Shown: one piece after another, positions 1 through 15,000 of the stretch
Position numbering within the stretch: position 1 is the first letter of the stretch
Layout: the number at the start of each line of letters is the position of its first letter
Source: Rhizobium sp. 16-449-1b
GTDB lineage: Bacteria > Pseudomonadota > Alphaproteobacteria > Rhizobiales > Rhizobiaceae
Assembly: GCF_017741935.1 (NCBI RefSeq)
Contig: NZ_JAGHMH010000028.1
Coordinates: 248,001 to 312,000, forward strand
DNA: 64,000 nucleotides
Direction of reading: 5' to 3'
The notes under the pieces: model-generated
The model's database searches: none
Told to the model about the DNA's origin: nothing
The model's input: the letters and a program-made list of their open reading frames with translations, nothing else
Made by a program: the position numbers and the translations under genes

Positions 1-3000
1 CTGGTCTATACGCCGTCCGCGAATTTCAACGGGCAGACGACCTTCACCTATACGGTCACTGCGGGCGGGGTTACCGAGACGGCCACCGTCACTGTCAATG
101 TCAGCGCCGTCAACGATGCGCCGGTGAACAGCCTGCCGGCATCCGGCTGGAGCACCAGCGAGGATACCGCGATCGCGCTGTCCGGCCTGTCGATTTCCGA
201 CGTCGACGCCGGCACCGGCACGATGACGGTGACGCTCGCTGTCTCCGGCGGCACGGTTTCGGCGATCTCGGGTGCTGGTGTCACCATCTCCGGCTCGGGA
301 TCGGCGTCGCTGACCTTGTCGGGCACGCTCTCGGCGATCAACGCCTATCTGGCGTCGGCCGCCGCGCCGCAGTTCAACCCGGCCGCCAATGCCAGCGGTT
401 CGGTGACGCTGACGATGACGACCAACGATGGCGGCAATACCGGCTCCGGCGGCGCGCTCACCGATGTCGACACGCGCACCATCACCATCGATCCCGTCAA
501 CGACGCACCGGTCAACACGCTGCCGGCGGGCGGCTGGTCGGTCAACGAGGATACGGCGCTTGCGCTGACCGGGCTTGCGATCTCGGATGTCGATGCCGGT
601 AGCGGCACGATGACCGTCGTGCTCGGCGTCAATTCCGGGCAGCTCACCGCCGTATCAGGATCGGGTGTGACGATCAGCGGCTCCGGCACCTCGTCGCTGA
701 CGCTGTCGGGCACGCTTGCCAGCATCAATGCCTATCTCGCCAGCACCGCGCGGCCGGTCTACACGCCGGTGGCCGATTTCAACGGCGCGGTGACGCTGAC
801 GATGACGACGAACGACGGCGGCAACACCGGTTCGGGCGGCGCGCTGACCGACGTGGACACGGCAACGATCACCGTCATCGCCGTCAACGACGCGCCGACG
901 CTCGACCTCGACACATCCGCTGCCGGCACCGGCTACGCGACCAGCTATACGGAAAACGCCGCAGGCGTCGCCATCGTCAACACCGGCGTTCTCGTCGCCG
1001 ACGTCGACAACGCCAACATGGCATCGGCGACGATCGTCATCTCCAACGGGCAGGCGGGCGACGTGCTGTCGGTTACCGGCACGCTGCCATCTGGCATCAC
1101 CGCCAGCTACAACGCCTCGACCTATACGCTCACTTTGACCGGCTCGGCAACAAAGGCCGCCTACCAGACGGCGCTCGGCCAGATCCGCTATGCGTCTACT
1201 TCCGACGATCCGGGTGCGGTGACCCGCTCGATTAACGTCACCGTATCCGACGGTGCGGCGGCGTCCAACACGGCTGTTGCGACGGTCGCGGTCACGCCAG
1301 TCAACGACGCGCCGGTCAACATGCTGCCATCAGGCGGCTGGACGATGAACGAGGACGGTACGCTGTCGCTGACCGGCCTCTCCGTGGCCGATCCCGATAT
1401 AGGCTCAGGCACGGCGACGGTGACGCTGTCGGTCGGCTCCGGTGTGCTGACGGCCGCAAGCGGCTCGGGTGTGACCATCACCGGTTCGGGCACCGCCACG
1501 ATCACGCTGTCGGGCACGCTCACGAGCATCAACGCCTATCTGGCTAGCACCGCCCGGCCGAGCTACGCGCCGGTCGCCGATTTCAACGGCAGCGTGACGC
1601 TGACGATGGCGAGCAGCGACGGCCAGCTAACCGACACCGATACGCAGACAATCGCGATAACCGCTGTCGCCGATATCGCCAACGATACGGCAACGACCAA
1701 CGAGGACACGGCGGTGGTGATCGCCGTCGATGCCAATGACAGCTTCGAAAACGCCGGCCACACGATCACGGCGATCAACGGCTCGGCCATCGTTGCCAAC
1801 GGCGTCGTCAACGTCACCAGCGGCACGGTTCGCCTCAACGCCGATGGCACGCTGACCTTCACGCCATCGGCCAATGTCAATGGCAGCACCAGCTTTACCT
1901 ATACGGTCACCTCAGGTGGCGTGACCGAGACCGCGACCGTCAACGTGACCATCGTGCCGGTCAACGATGCGCCTGTGAACACCGTTCCGGGCGCGCAGAC
2001 GGTTGCCGAGGATACGCCGCTGGCCGTACCGGGCGTGTCGGTCGCCGATGTCGATGGCGACGTGCTGACCACGACGGTGACCGTCACCAACGGGATCGCC
2101 AACGTGACGACGGGAACCGGGGCGACGATCGCCAATAACGGCACGTCATCGGTCCGCTTGTCCGGCACGGCGGCGCAGATCAACGCGGCGCTGGCGGGCC
2201 TCACCTATACCGCCACCGCCGATTACAATGGCGCGGCGCAGCTGACCGTCCAGACGACGGATGGCAGCCTGACCGACACCGATACGGTGGCGATAACAAT
2301 CACCCCGGTCGCCGATATCGTCGCCGACAACCTGACGACCAACGAAGACACGGCCATCACCTTCAACGCCATCACCGGCACGAACGGCGCCTCGGCCGAC
2401 AATTTCGAGAATGCGGGCAGGGCGATCACATCGGTCACGCAGCCCCCGGCCGGGCAGGGGACGGTCACTTTCGCCGCCGATGGCACGATAACTTACACGC
2501 CGGCCGCCAATTTCAACGGCACCACGAGCTTCACCTATACAGTCACCTCCGGCGGCGTGACGGAAACCGCCACAGTCACCGTCGTGGTCAACCCGGTCAA
2601 CGACGCGCCGGTCAACACCGTGCCGACGGCACAGACGACGGCGGAAGACACCTCCATCGTCTTCTCGTCCTCGGCCGGCAATGCGATCGTCGTCTCCGAT
2701 GTCGACAATGGAACGCTGACGGTGACCGTCACCGTCACCAACGGCTCCTTCTCGCTGTCCGGCACATCGGGCCTGTCGTTCAGCGCCGGCGACGGCACGG
2801 CCGATCAGACGATGACCTTCACCGGCACCACGGCGGCGATCAATACGGCACTCGCGGGCGCAAGCTATGCGCCGGTTGCTGATTATAACGGCTCTGCGCA
2901 GATTTCGGTGCTAACATCCGACGGTTCGCTCAGCGCCACGAGCACCATTCCGGTCACCATCACCCCGGTCGCCGACATCGCCAATGATTCCGTGTCGACG

Positions 3001-6000
3001 GATGAAGACGTTCCCGCCGTCATCACGGTGCTCGCCAACGACAGCTTCGAGAACCCAGGCCGCGCGATCACCGCCGTCAACGGCACCGCGATCACGGCAG
3101 GCGGTGCGGCTGTCACCGTTGCCAACGGCACGGTGCGGCTCAACGCCTCCAGCCAACTGATCTTCACCCCGACGCTCGATTATAACGGCGTGACGACCTT
3201 CACCTATACCGTCACGTCGGGCGGAGTGACTGAGACCGCGCAGGTCACCGTCGCCGTCGCTTCGGTCAATACGCCACCCGTCAATACGCTGCCGCCCTCC
3301 TTCACCGCGATCGAGGACACGTCTCTCGGCCTCGCCGGCTTGCAGATCAGCGATCAGGACGCCGGCTCCGGCACGATGACGGTGACGCTGTCGGTTAATT
3401 CCGGCGTGCTTTCGGCGCTCGGCGCCGGCGGTGTCTCGGTGAGCGGTTCCGGATCGCAGGCTCTGACGCTATCCGGCACCCTGACCGACATCAACGCCTA
3501 TCTCGCTGGCGCAACGCGCCCGAGCTTCACGCCATCAGCCAATTCCACCGCCAGCGTCACGCTGACGATGACCACCAACGACAACGGCAACACCGGCGGC
3601 CCGTCGCTCGTCGATATCGACACGGCAACGATCGCGATTACATCAGTCAACGATGCGCCTGCCGGCACAGACAATACCGTCACGATCAACGAGGACAGCG
3701 TCTACACCTTCTCGGCCGCGAGCTTCGGCTTTACCGATCCGAACGACAGCCCGGCCAACAGCCTCGCCGCCGTCGTCATCACCACGCTGCCGACCAACGG
3801 CGTGCTCTCGCTCGGCGGCACCGCCGTCACGGCCGGCCAGGTGATCTCCGCCGCCAATCTCGGCAACCTCACCTTCACACCGGCAGCCAATGCCAACGGC
3901 ACGGCGCTCGCCTCCTTCACCTTCCAGGTCCGCGACAATGGCGGCACGGCGAATGGCGGCCAGGATACCGACCAAAGCCCGAACAGCTTCACCTTCAACG
4001 TCACAGCCGTCAACGATGCGCCGGTCAACACCCTGCCGGCGAGCTTCGGAACCAACGAGGATACGGCGCTGTCGCTGGCCGGCCTGCAGGTCTCCGATGT
4101 CGATGCGGGCTCCGGTTCGATCCGCGTCACGCTCAGTGTCAATTCCGGCACGCTGGCTGCCACCGGCGGCTCCGGCGTCACCGTCAGCGGCTCCGGATCG
4201 GGCACCTTGGTGCTGACCGGCACACTTTCCAACATCAACGGCTTCCTTGCCGCAGCTGGCACGCGCCCGGTCTTCAACCCCGCCGCCAACGCCAATGGCG
4301 CGGTGACGCTGACGATGGTGACCAACGACAATGGCAACACCGGCAGCGGCGGCGCCTTGTCCGATACTGATACGGCGACGATATCAGTGGCCCCGGTCAA
4401 TGACGCGCCCGTCGGGTCCGATACGGCGATCACGACCAACGAGGATACTGCCTTCTCCGGCACGCTGCCCGTCGCGACCGATGTCGATGGCGACAGCCTG
4501 ACCTATGGCGCCGGATCGATCGCGCCGTCGCACGGCACCGTCGTGGTCAACCCCAACGGCACCTATACTTACACCCCATCCGCCAATTTCAACGGCACCG
4601 ACAGCTTCACCTATAGCGTTACCGACGGTACCGCCACGGTCCAATATCTGGTCAGCGTCACAGTCAACTCGGTCAACGACGCGCCTGTCGGCGTCAACGA
4701 TACCGCCCAGACCAATGCCGGCGTCAGCACCAGCCTCAACGTGCTTGCCAACGACACCGATGTCGATGGCGACGTGCTGCAGGTCTCGGCCATCAACGGC
4801 GTCGCGGGCAATGTCGGGCTGGCCGTCACGGGTTCGAACGGCGGCACGTTCACGATCGGCGCCAATGGCGCGGCGGTGTTCAATCCGGGCGCGGCCTTTA
4901 CCGACCTTCCGGCCGGCCAGAGCCGCACCTCCAGCGTCACTTACCAGCTGTCCGACGGCCACGGCGGCTTCTCGACCGCGACGGTCACGGTAACGGTCAC
5001 GGGTGTCAACGATGCGCCGATCTCCACGCCGATCGCCAACCAGACCGGCAACGACGCGCAGGCTGTGACGCTCAATGTCGGCGGTAACTTCAGCGATCCG
5101 GATACCGGCGACACGCTGACCTTCACCGCGACCGGTCTTCCTCCAGGCCTGACGATCAACGCCACGACCGGTGTGATCTCCGGCACCATCAACCGCAGCG
5201 CCAGCGTCAACGGCCCCTATGCCGTGACGGTGACGGCGACCGACGGCAGTGGTGCTACGGCGAACCGCAGCTTCACCTGGGCCGTCCTCAACCCGCCGCC
5301 GGTGGCCGCCGCCGACAATTTGGCAACAACCGAGAACTCCCCGCTTGCCGGCTCAGTCTTCGCCAACAATGGCAACGGCGTCGATTCAGATCCCGATGGC
5401 GACCCGATTTCCGTCTCGGCGGTCGGCGGCAGCGGCGCCGGTGTGGGTCAGGCCGTGGCCGGCTCGAACGGTGGTACCTTCACGATCAACGCCGACGGCA
5501 CCTACGCCTTCAATCCGGGCACTGCCTTCGACGATCTCGCTGCCGGCGCGACGCGCGTCACGACCGTCACCTACACGATCACCGACGGCCAGGGCGGTTT
5601 CTCGACGGCAACGGTGACCGTGACTGTCACCGGCCTGAACGATGCGCCGGTCGCGGTGGCCGACAGCTTCACCACCAACGAGGACACATCCGTCACCTTC
5701 GACGTGCGCGCCAATGACAGCGATGTCGACGGCGGTACGCTTGCTGTCACGGCGATCAATGGCACCGCCATCGTTTCCGGTGGCTCGGTTGCCGTCACCG
5801 GCGGCGTGGTCACGCTCAATGCCGATGGCCGGCTGACCTTCACGCCAACGGCCGATTACAACGGTAGGCCGACCTTCACCTACACGATTTCCGACGGCCA
5901 GGGCGGCACGGCGAGCGCGACGGTCACCGGCACCGTCAATCCGGTGCAGGACCCGCCGGTCGCCGCCAATGACAGCTTCACGACCAACGAGGATACGGCG

Positions 6001-9000
6001 GTCACCTTCGATGTCCGCGCTAACGACAGCGACGTCGATGGCGATGCGCTTGCCGTGATCCAGATCAACGGCTCGAACATCGCGTCCGGCGGCTCGGTGG
6101 CCGTCACCGGCGGCAGCGTCCGGCTGAACGCGGATGGCACGCTGACCTTTACGCCATCGGCCAACTACAACGGCAATCCGAGCTTCAGCTACACCATCTC
6201 CGATGGACATGGCGGCACAGCGACGGCAACCGTCAACGGTACGGTCAACCCCGTCCAGGATCCGCCGGTCGCCCAGAACGACAGCTTCACGACGCCGGAG
6301 GACCAGGCCGTCACCATCGCCGTTCTTAACAATGACAGCGATCCGGATGGCGACGCGCTGGCGATCACTGAGATCAACGGCACCGGCATCACCGTCGGCA
6401 ATTCCGTGGCCATCACCGGCGGCAGCGTCACGCTGAACGCCAACGGCACGCTGACCTTCACGCCGACGGCGAATTTCAACGGCAGCCCGAGCTTCACCTA
6501 CACCGTCTCCGACGGCAATGGCGGCACGGCGACGGCAACTGTCAGCGGCACGGTAACGCCGGTCAACGACATCCCTGTTGCTGTTGCCGACAGCTTTACG
6601 ACGGCAGAGGATACGGCCGTCACCTTCGATGTGCTCGGCAATGACAGCGATGTCGACGGCGACACGCTCACCGTGACCGCGATCAATGGCGCCAATATCG
6701 CGGCCGGTGGGGTGGTAACCGTCACCGGCGGCACGGTGCGGCTGAACGCCAACGGCACGCTGACCTTCACGCCTGTTGCCAACTACAATGGCAGCCCGAG
6801 CTTCACCTACACCATCTCCGACGGCAATGGCGGCACCGCGACCGCCACCGTCAGCGGCAGCGTGACGCCGGTGAACGACGCGCCGGTTGCCGTCAACGAC
6901 AGCTTCACCACGCTTGAAGACACGGCCGTGACCTTCGATGTCCGCGGCAACGACAGCGACGTGGATGGCGATGCGCTCAATGTGACCGCGATCAACGGGA
7001 CCGCTATTGCGTCCGGCGGGTCCGTAGCCATCACCGGCGGCAGCGTCCGGCTCAATGCGAACGGCACGCTGACCTTTACGCCGGCTGCCAACTACAACGG
7101 CACCCCATCCTTCACCTACACCATTTCAGACGGCAACGGCGGCACCGCGACGGCCACCGTCGATGGGACCGTCACGCCGGTCAACGACGCGCCTGTTGCC
7201 TCTGATACCACCGTCTCGGTCGATGAAGATGGCGTTATCTCGAGCACATTGCCGACAGCAACCGATGTGGACGGCGATGCGATTACCTATGCCGCCGGCA
7301 GCACCACGCCTGCTCATGGCGCCGTTGTCGTCAATCCAAATGGCACCTACAGCTATACGCCATCGGCCAATTTCAACGGGACCGACCGGTTCACCTATGT
7401 CGTCAGCGACGGCAAGGGCGGCAGCAACGAGTATACGGTCACCGTCAATGTCGCGAGCGTCAACGATGTGCCTGTTGGTTCTCCGCTTCCGGCTCGGTCG
7501 GGCGCCGATGGTGCCGCCGTTACCTTCGATGTCTCCGGCTTCTTTACGGATGCCGACAACGACACTCTGACCTATTCCGCAAGCGGCCTGCCGGTCGGCC
7601 TGTCGATCAACGCGGCCGGTGTGGTGACCGGGACGATCGATCGCCAGGCGAGCGTCGGCGGGCCAACGGGCAATGGCGTCTACACGGTGACGATCAGCGT
7701 GAATGATGGCCATGGCGGCACGGCCAGCCAGAGCTTCTCTTTCTCGGTCAGCAACCCGCCGCCGGTCGCCGTCAACGATGCGGTCACCGCGACCGAGGAT
7801 ACGCCGCTCACCTTCAACGTGCTTGACGGCTCGGCGAGCGGCGGCGTGCCGGATAGCGATCCCGATGGAGATCCGCTGACGGTCACGGCGGCCAGCGCCG
7901 CCAACGGCACGGTGACGCTCGGCTCCGGCGGCCAGATCACCTATCAGCCGAACGCCAATTTCAACGGCACCGACACGATCACCTACACGATCTCCGACGG
8001 AAACGGCGGAACGGCGACCGCGACGGTCACCGTCACCGTGCTTGCTGTCAACGACGCGCCCGTCGGCCAGCCGATCGCCGACCGTACGAGGAACGACGGA
8101 GACACCGACAGCCTCGATATCTCGTCCTTCTTCTCGGATGCCGACGGCGATCCGCTTACCTATACCGCAAACGGCCTGCCCGCGGGGCTGACCATCGATC
8201 CGGCCACCGGCCTGGTCTCCGGCCGCATTGCGCCGGAAGCCTCTGGTCCGACCGGCGAGGCCGTCTATACGGTGACGGTGACGGCATCGGACGGCAAGGG
8301 CGGCACGACCTCGGTCACCTTCCACTACACCATCCTCAACCTGCCGCCGATCGCGCGCGACGATTTCGCAACTACGAACGAGGACACGCCGGTCGATATC
8401 GACGTGCTCGCCAATGACGGCGATCCGGATGGCGACAATGATGAAGTCATCCGCGTCAACAATGTGGTGCTGCAGCTGAACGGCCCGGCGGTCGCGACGA
8501 CGAACGGCACGGTTCAACTGGTCGCTGGCCCGACCGATCGGCCGGTGCTGCGCTTCACGCCGAACGCGAACTACAACGGCCAGGAAAGCTTCAGCTACTC
8601 GATCGACGATGGCAATGGCGGCGTCGATACCGCGACGGTGACGATCACGATCATCCCGCAGAACGACACGCCCGAGGGGACCAACCCGATACCGGATCGC
8701 GTGCGGGCCGATGGGCAGCAGCTGATCTATCGCGTCTCGGATTTCTTCGACGATCCAGATGGCGATACGCTGAACTACACCATCACGGGGCTGCCGGCCG
8801 GTCTGAGCTTCGACCAGGCGACTGGCCTCATCTTCGGCACGATCGATCACAACGCCAGCCAGGGTGGTGCTGCGGGCTTCTACCAGATCACGGTCACGGC
8901 GCATGACGGGCCGAATGGCACCGGCGCGTCCGTATCCCAGAGCTTCGAGCTCCAGGTGACCAATCCGGGCCCGACCGCCGTCAACGACAATCTCGCGATC

Positions 9001-12000
9001 AACGAGGATCAGTCCGCGACGTTCAACGTCATCACCGGCGCGGGGACGGCGAGCGGTGCCGCCGGAGCGGACACCGATCCGGATGGCGACACGCTGAGCC
9101 TGATCGCCGCCTCCGCCGGGCACGGGACGCTGACCTTTGCGGCGAACGGTTCGATCACCTATACACCGGCCGCCGACTTCAACGGCACCGACACGATTAT
9201 CTACACGATCTCCGACGGGCAAGGCGGCGTCTCGACGGCGACAGTTACGATCACGATCAATGCCGTCAACGATGCGCCCGATGTCAGCGGCCCGCTTCCG
9301 GTCCAGATGGACAGCGACAGCCAGACCGTCTCCTTCGACGCCGGCATCTATTTCTCCGATCGCGATGGCGATACGCTGAGCTATGCCGCGACCGATCTCC
9401 CGCCCGGCCTGCAGATCGACGCCGCGACCGGCGTGATCTCTGGTCCGCTTCCGAACAACGCCTCGCGTCCCGAACCCTATGTCGCGACGATCACCGTATC
9501 GGACGGGCAGGGCGGTACGATTTCGCGTACGATCACCTGGATCATCAGCAACTTCCCGCCCAAGGCGTTCAGCGATTCTCTGTCGGTCGGGCAAAACGCC
9601 AGCGGCGGCGGCAACGCGCTGACCAACGATACGGACCCCGATGGCGACACCCTGACCATCGACCGGATCAACGGCCAGGCGGGCAGCGTCGGCCAGCCGG
9701 TTGCCGGATCGAATGGCGGGACCTTCATTGTCAGCGCCACGGGGGTCTACACCTTCAACCCGGGCACTGATTTCGCCGATCTTGGCGCCGGCGAGACCCG
9801 CACAACGTCGGTCACCTACCGCGTGACGGATGCCGATGGCGAAAGCGATACGGCGACGATCACCGTGACGGTCACCGGCGTGAACGACAATCCGACGGCA
9901 ACGCCTATCCCCGCGGTAACGCTTGCCGATGGCCAGTCGCTGGATGGAAAGCCGATCGATGTCAGCGATTTCTTCAGCGACGTGGACGGCGATACGCTGA
10001 CCTTTACGGCATCAGGCCTGCCGACGGGCCTGTCGATGGACTCGAATGGGGTTATCACCGGCACGATCGCGGCCGACGCGTCGAAGGGCGGCCCGATCTA
10101 TACGGTGGCAGTGGTGGCGAGCGACGGCCAGGGCGGCACGTTCAGGACAACCTTTGATCTTACCGTCACCAATCCGGCTCCGACCGCCGTCAACGATACG
10201 GCGACCACCACCGAGGACGTGCCCCTTCTCAACATCAACGTGCTTGGAAACGATACCGACCCTGATGGCGACGTGCTGACGATCGATCCCGATTTCCCGC
10301 CGCAGGCCGGCCACGGCACGGTGACCGTCAATAGCGACGGAACGCTGAACTATACGCCTGCAAAAGATTTCAACGGCATCGACACGGTGGTCTACCGCGT
10401 GACCGATGGCCAAGGGGGCCTCAGCACCGGCGTGCTGACGATCACGGTGGGCGCCCAGAATGACGCGCCGATTGAAACCCCGATCGCCGACATGGAGCGC
10501 AATGACGGCGACACGATCAGCTTCGATATTTCGAGCTATTTCGCCGATCCCGAGGGCGGCGTGCTGACATATGACGTTCAAGGCTTGCCACCAGGCCTTA
10601 CCTTCGATCCTGAAACCGGCATCATCAGCGGCCGGATCAGCGCCGGCGCATCCGGCCCCATGGGCCTCTCCAATTACGTGGTCAAGGTCATCGCTACCGA
10701 CGACGGCGGCCTCACCGCCGAATCCGATTTCACCTATGTTATCCGCAACATCGCGCCAGACGCGATGAACGACACGGCACGAACGCTGGAAGACCAGCCT
10801 GTCGATATCGACGTGCTCGCCAATGATGTCGACACAGACGGCGATGCCAAGAGCATCGTTCTCGTCAACGGCGTCAACCTCAGCGTCGATGGCGCGGCCG
10901 TGCCGATTTCCAACGGCGCGGTGCAGCTCGTGCTTGTTAACGGCGCGCAGGTGCTGCGCTTCACGCCCGCCGCCAACTACGCGGGCACCGCCTCCTTCAC
11001 CTACACGATCAACGACGGCAATGGCGGCAGCGACACGGCGACGGTGACGGTCACGGTCGATCCCGTTAACGATGCGCCCGTGGCGACCCCGATCCCCGAT
11101 CGCGCACAGGCCGATGGCTCGGCCGTCAGCTTCGACGTCAGAGGCTTCTTCAGCGATGTCGATGGCGACACGCTGGCGATCTCTGTCAACGGCCTGCCGC
11201 CCGGCCTCGGCTTCGACCCCGCGACCGGTCTCATCAGCGGCACGCTGGATGCCAATGCCTCGGCGGGCAGCCCTTACACTGTCGTGGTATCCGCCGACGA
11301 TGGCCATGGCGGCCAGGTCTCGACGCAGTTCGTCTTCTCCGTCAGCAACCCGGCGCCGATCGCCGCCAATGACGCTGTCGCGACCAATGAAGATACCGCC
11401 GTTACCTTCAATCCGATCACCGGTGTCGGTACGGCCGGCGGCGGCGTGGATGTCGATCCAGACGGCGATCCGCTGACGATCGTGGCGATCGACGGCCAGC
11501 CGATTGCCACCAATGGCACGGTTGCCGTCGCGGGCGGCGTCATCCGCCTCAACGGCGACGGATCGCTGACCTTCACGCCGGCGGCCGATTTCAACGGCAC
11601 TGTGCCGGTAACCTACCGCATCAGCGACGGCAATGGCGGCTTTGCGGAAGCATCGATCGTCATCACCGTCGCGGCGGTGAACGATGTCGGTGTCGTCGAT
11701 CTCAACGGCGCCGGCGCGGGCGTCGACATCGCCGTCTCCTTCAACGAGGGTGATGCGCCGGTCGCGATCGCCAGCGGCGACGCAACCGTGTTCGATGTCG
11801 AGAACGGCATCACGTCGCTGAACCTCGCGCTTGGCGGCTTTGCCAATGCAGGTTCCGAGATCATCCACCTGAACGGCTCCGTCGACATCGTCTACGGTAC
11901 GGCCAACACCGGCACGATCATCTTCGGCGGCACGACCTTCCGCTTTAGCTATGACGGCGCCAATGCGCTCGCCATCACCAATGCGGCTGGCGGCACGATG

Positions 12001-15000
12001 GGCAATGCGGCGACCAGCGCCCTGCTGCGCGCCATTCAATATGAAAACAGAAGTGACAACCCGACTACGGGGGATCGCACCGTCTCGATCACGGTGACGG
12101 ACGATGGCGGCGCGACGTCGGCAGCGGCGGTCGCGACGATCTCGATCGGTGCCGTCAACGATGCGCCCGTCGCCGTCGATGACACGGCAACCACGGATGA
12201 GGACACCGCGATTGTCGGCGCCGTGCCCGGCGTGCTCGGCAACGATACAGACGCTGACGGTGACGCACTCGTCGTCTCGGCTGTAGGCAATGGCGCGCCC
12301 GGCGCTGCGGTCGCCGGCTCGACGGGCGGCAGCTTCGTGATCAACGCCGACGGCAGCTATCGCTTCGATCCCGGCGCTGATTTCCAGAGTCTCAAGGCCG
12401 GCGAAACACGGGTTACCTCGGTCACCTACGCGGTATCTGACGGCCACGGTGGCACTGCGAACGCCACGCTGTCGGTCACTGTCGTCGGCGTCAACGACGC
12501 GCCGATCGGAAGTGATGGGAGCTTCCAGACCGCCGAGGATACGGTCGCGACCGGCTTCCTGCCCACAGCAAGCGATCCCGATGGCGATGCGCTGACCTAT
12601 GCCATCGCCACGCCGCCGGCCAATGGGGTGGTCACCATCAGCGCCGACGGCAGCTATCGCTACACGCCGCCAGCCAACTTCAACGGCAGCGACAGCTTCA
12701 CCTATAGCGTTTCCGACGGTCGCTCGACGGTCACCTACACGATCGCCGTCACGGTCACGCCGGTCGACGACGCGCCGGTGGGTACGCCGATTGCCAACCA
12801 AGCCTATCAGGATGCGCAGACCATCAGCTTCGATGTCTCGGGCAACTTCGGCGACATCGATACGCCCAGCCTGACCTTCACCGCGACGGGTCTGCCGACA
12901 GGTCTAACGATCTCGTCGCAGGGCGTCATCACCGGAACGGTCGACCGCGATGCGTCGCAACTCAATGGCGGCGCTTACTCGGTTACGGTGTCCGCCAGCG
13001 ATGGCACCAGTTTGGCGAACCAGACCTTCATCATCGCGGTCACCAACCCGGCGCCGATCGCCCGCGACGATGCCGCCAGCACCGGCGAGAATACCGATAT
13101 CGCCGGCTCGGTCTTCGCCGACAACGGCAATGGAGCGGACAGCGATCCGGATGGCGACACGATCGTGGTCAGCGCCGTCAACGGCGTTGCCAGCAATGTC
13201 GGTGCGTCAATCGCAGGCTCGGCGGGCGGACGGTTCGTGATCGGTACCGATGGCAGCTACACATTCGTGCCGGGCACCGACTTCGACAATCTGAAGGCTG
13301 GCGAACAGCGCACCACCAGCGTCACCTACACCATATCCGACGGCCAGGGCGGCACATCGACCGCGACCTTCACGGTGACGGTATCGGGCGCCAACGATCT
13401 CCCCGTCGGTTCCGACGTCGCGGTCACGACGCCCGAGGACACGGCCCTCAGCGGCCGGTTGCCGGCTGCGACCGACGTCGATGGCGATCCGCTGACCTAT
13501 GGGGTCGGCAGCCAGCCGGCGCATGGCAGCGTCACGATCGACCCTACCGGAGCCTACGTCTATACGCCGACTGCGGATTTCAACGGCGCCGACAGCTTCA
13601 CCTATACGATCTCTGATGGAACCGCCGTCGTCACGCATACGGTGACCGTGACCGTCAACCCGGTCAACGATGCGCCGGTTCTGCAGGATGTCGCGGTGTC
13701 GATGAATGAAGACGGCACGGCGACGGGCCAGATCGTTGCAACCGATATCGATGACGCGCCGGCGACGCTGGTCTATGGTCTTCAGACCGCAGCCGCGAGC
13801 GGGACCGCTGTCGTCAACCCCGACGGCACCTACAGCTACACCCCCAATCCAAACTTCAACGGCACCGACAGCTTTGTCGTGGTCGTCACGGACTCGAGCG
13901 GCGCCACCGCCACGGCAACGATCACGGTCACGGTCGGCGCGGTCAACGATCCGCCTGTTGCCGTCGATGATGCCGCCGCGACCGCCGAGAACACGGCGAT
14001 CTCAGGCAATGTGATCGTCGGCGGACCGGGTGCAGACAGCGATCCGGATGGCGACACGCTGACCGTCGTCGGCGTCGGCGCTGCGACCGGCAATGTCGGG
14101 GTCGCAATTCCCGGCCAGGGCGGCGGCAGCTTCCTTATTGCCGCCGACGGCTCCTATACATTCGACCCCGGCACCGACTTCGACGGCCTTGCCGCAGGTG
14201 CTACCGCGACGACATCCGTGAGCTACACGATCTCGGACGGCCATGGCGGCGTCGCCACCGCGACGCTGACGGTCACCGTCACCGGCGTCAACGACGCACC
14301 GAATGCGCCCACCTTGCCGCCGCAGGCAAGCCTGGATGGTGCCGCGATCGTGCTGCCGGTTGGTGCACAGTTCACCGATGTCGATGGCGATCCTCTGACC
14401 TTCGATATCACCGGCCTACCGCCGGGTCTTGGCTACAACACCCAGACCGGCGAAATCACCGGCAACATCCTCCCGAACGCCTCCGGCACGACTGGTAGCG
14501 CGGTTTATAACGTCACGATTACGGCGAGAGACGGCCTCGGCGGCGAAGCGGTTCGCAGCTTTGCCTGGACGGTGACCAACCCGGTGCCGGATGCGGTCAA
14601 CGATGCCTTCACGATGAACGAAGGCGGCCAGTTGAGCGGTTCGGTTCTCGTCGCCAACGGCAATGGCCCCGACACCGATCCCGATAATGATCCGCTCACC
14701 GTTTCCCTGGTGACGAATACCGCGCATGGCGCTCTCGTGCTCAATCCCGATGGCACCTTCACCTACACGCCGACCGCAGGGTTCAACGGCACCGACAGCT
14801 TCGTCTACCGCATCGACGACGGAAATGGCGGCACCGATACGGCGACCGTCACGATCACCATCAATCCGGTCAACGACGCGCCTGTCGCCGTCAACGACAA
14901 CTTCACCGTCGCCGAGGATGGCCAGGTGGTCATTCCGGTTCTGGCGAACGACAGCGATCCCGATGGCGATACGCTGACGATAACGGAGATCAACGGCCAG

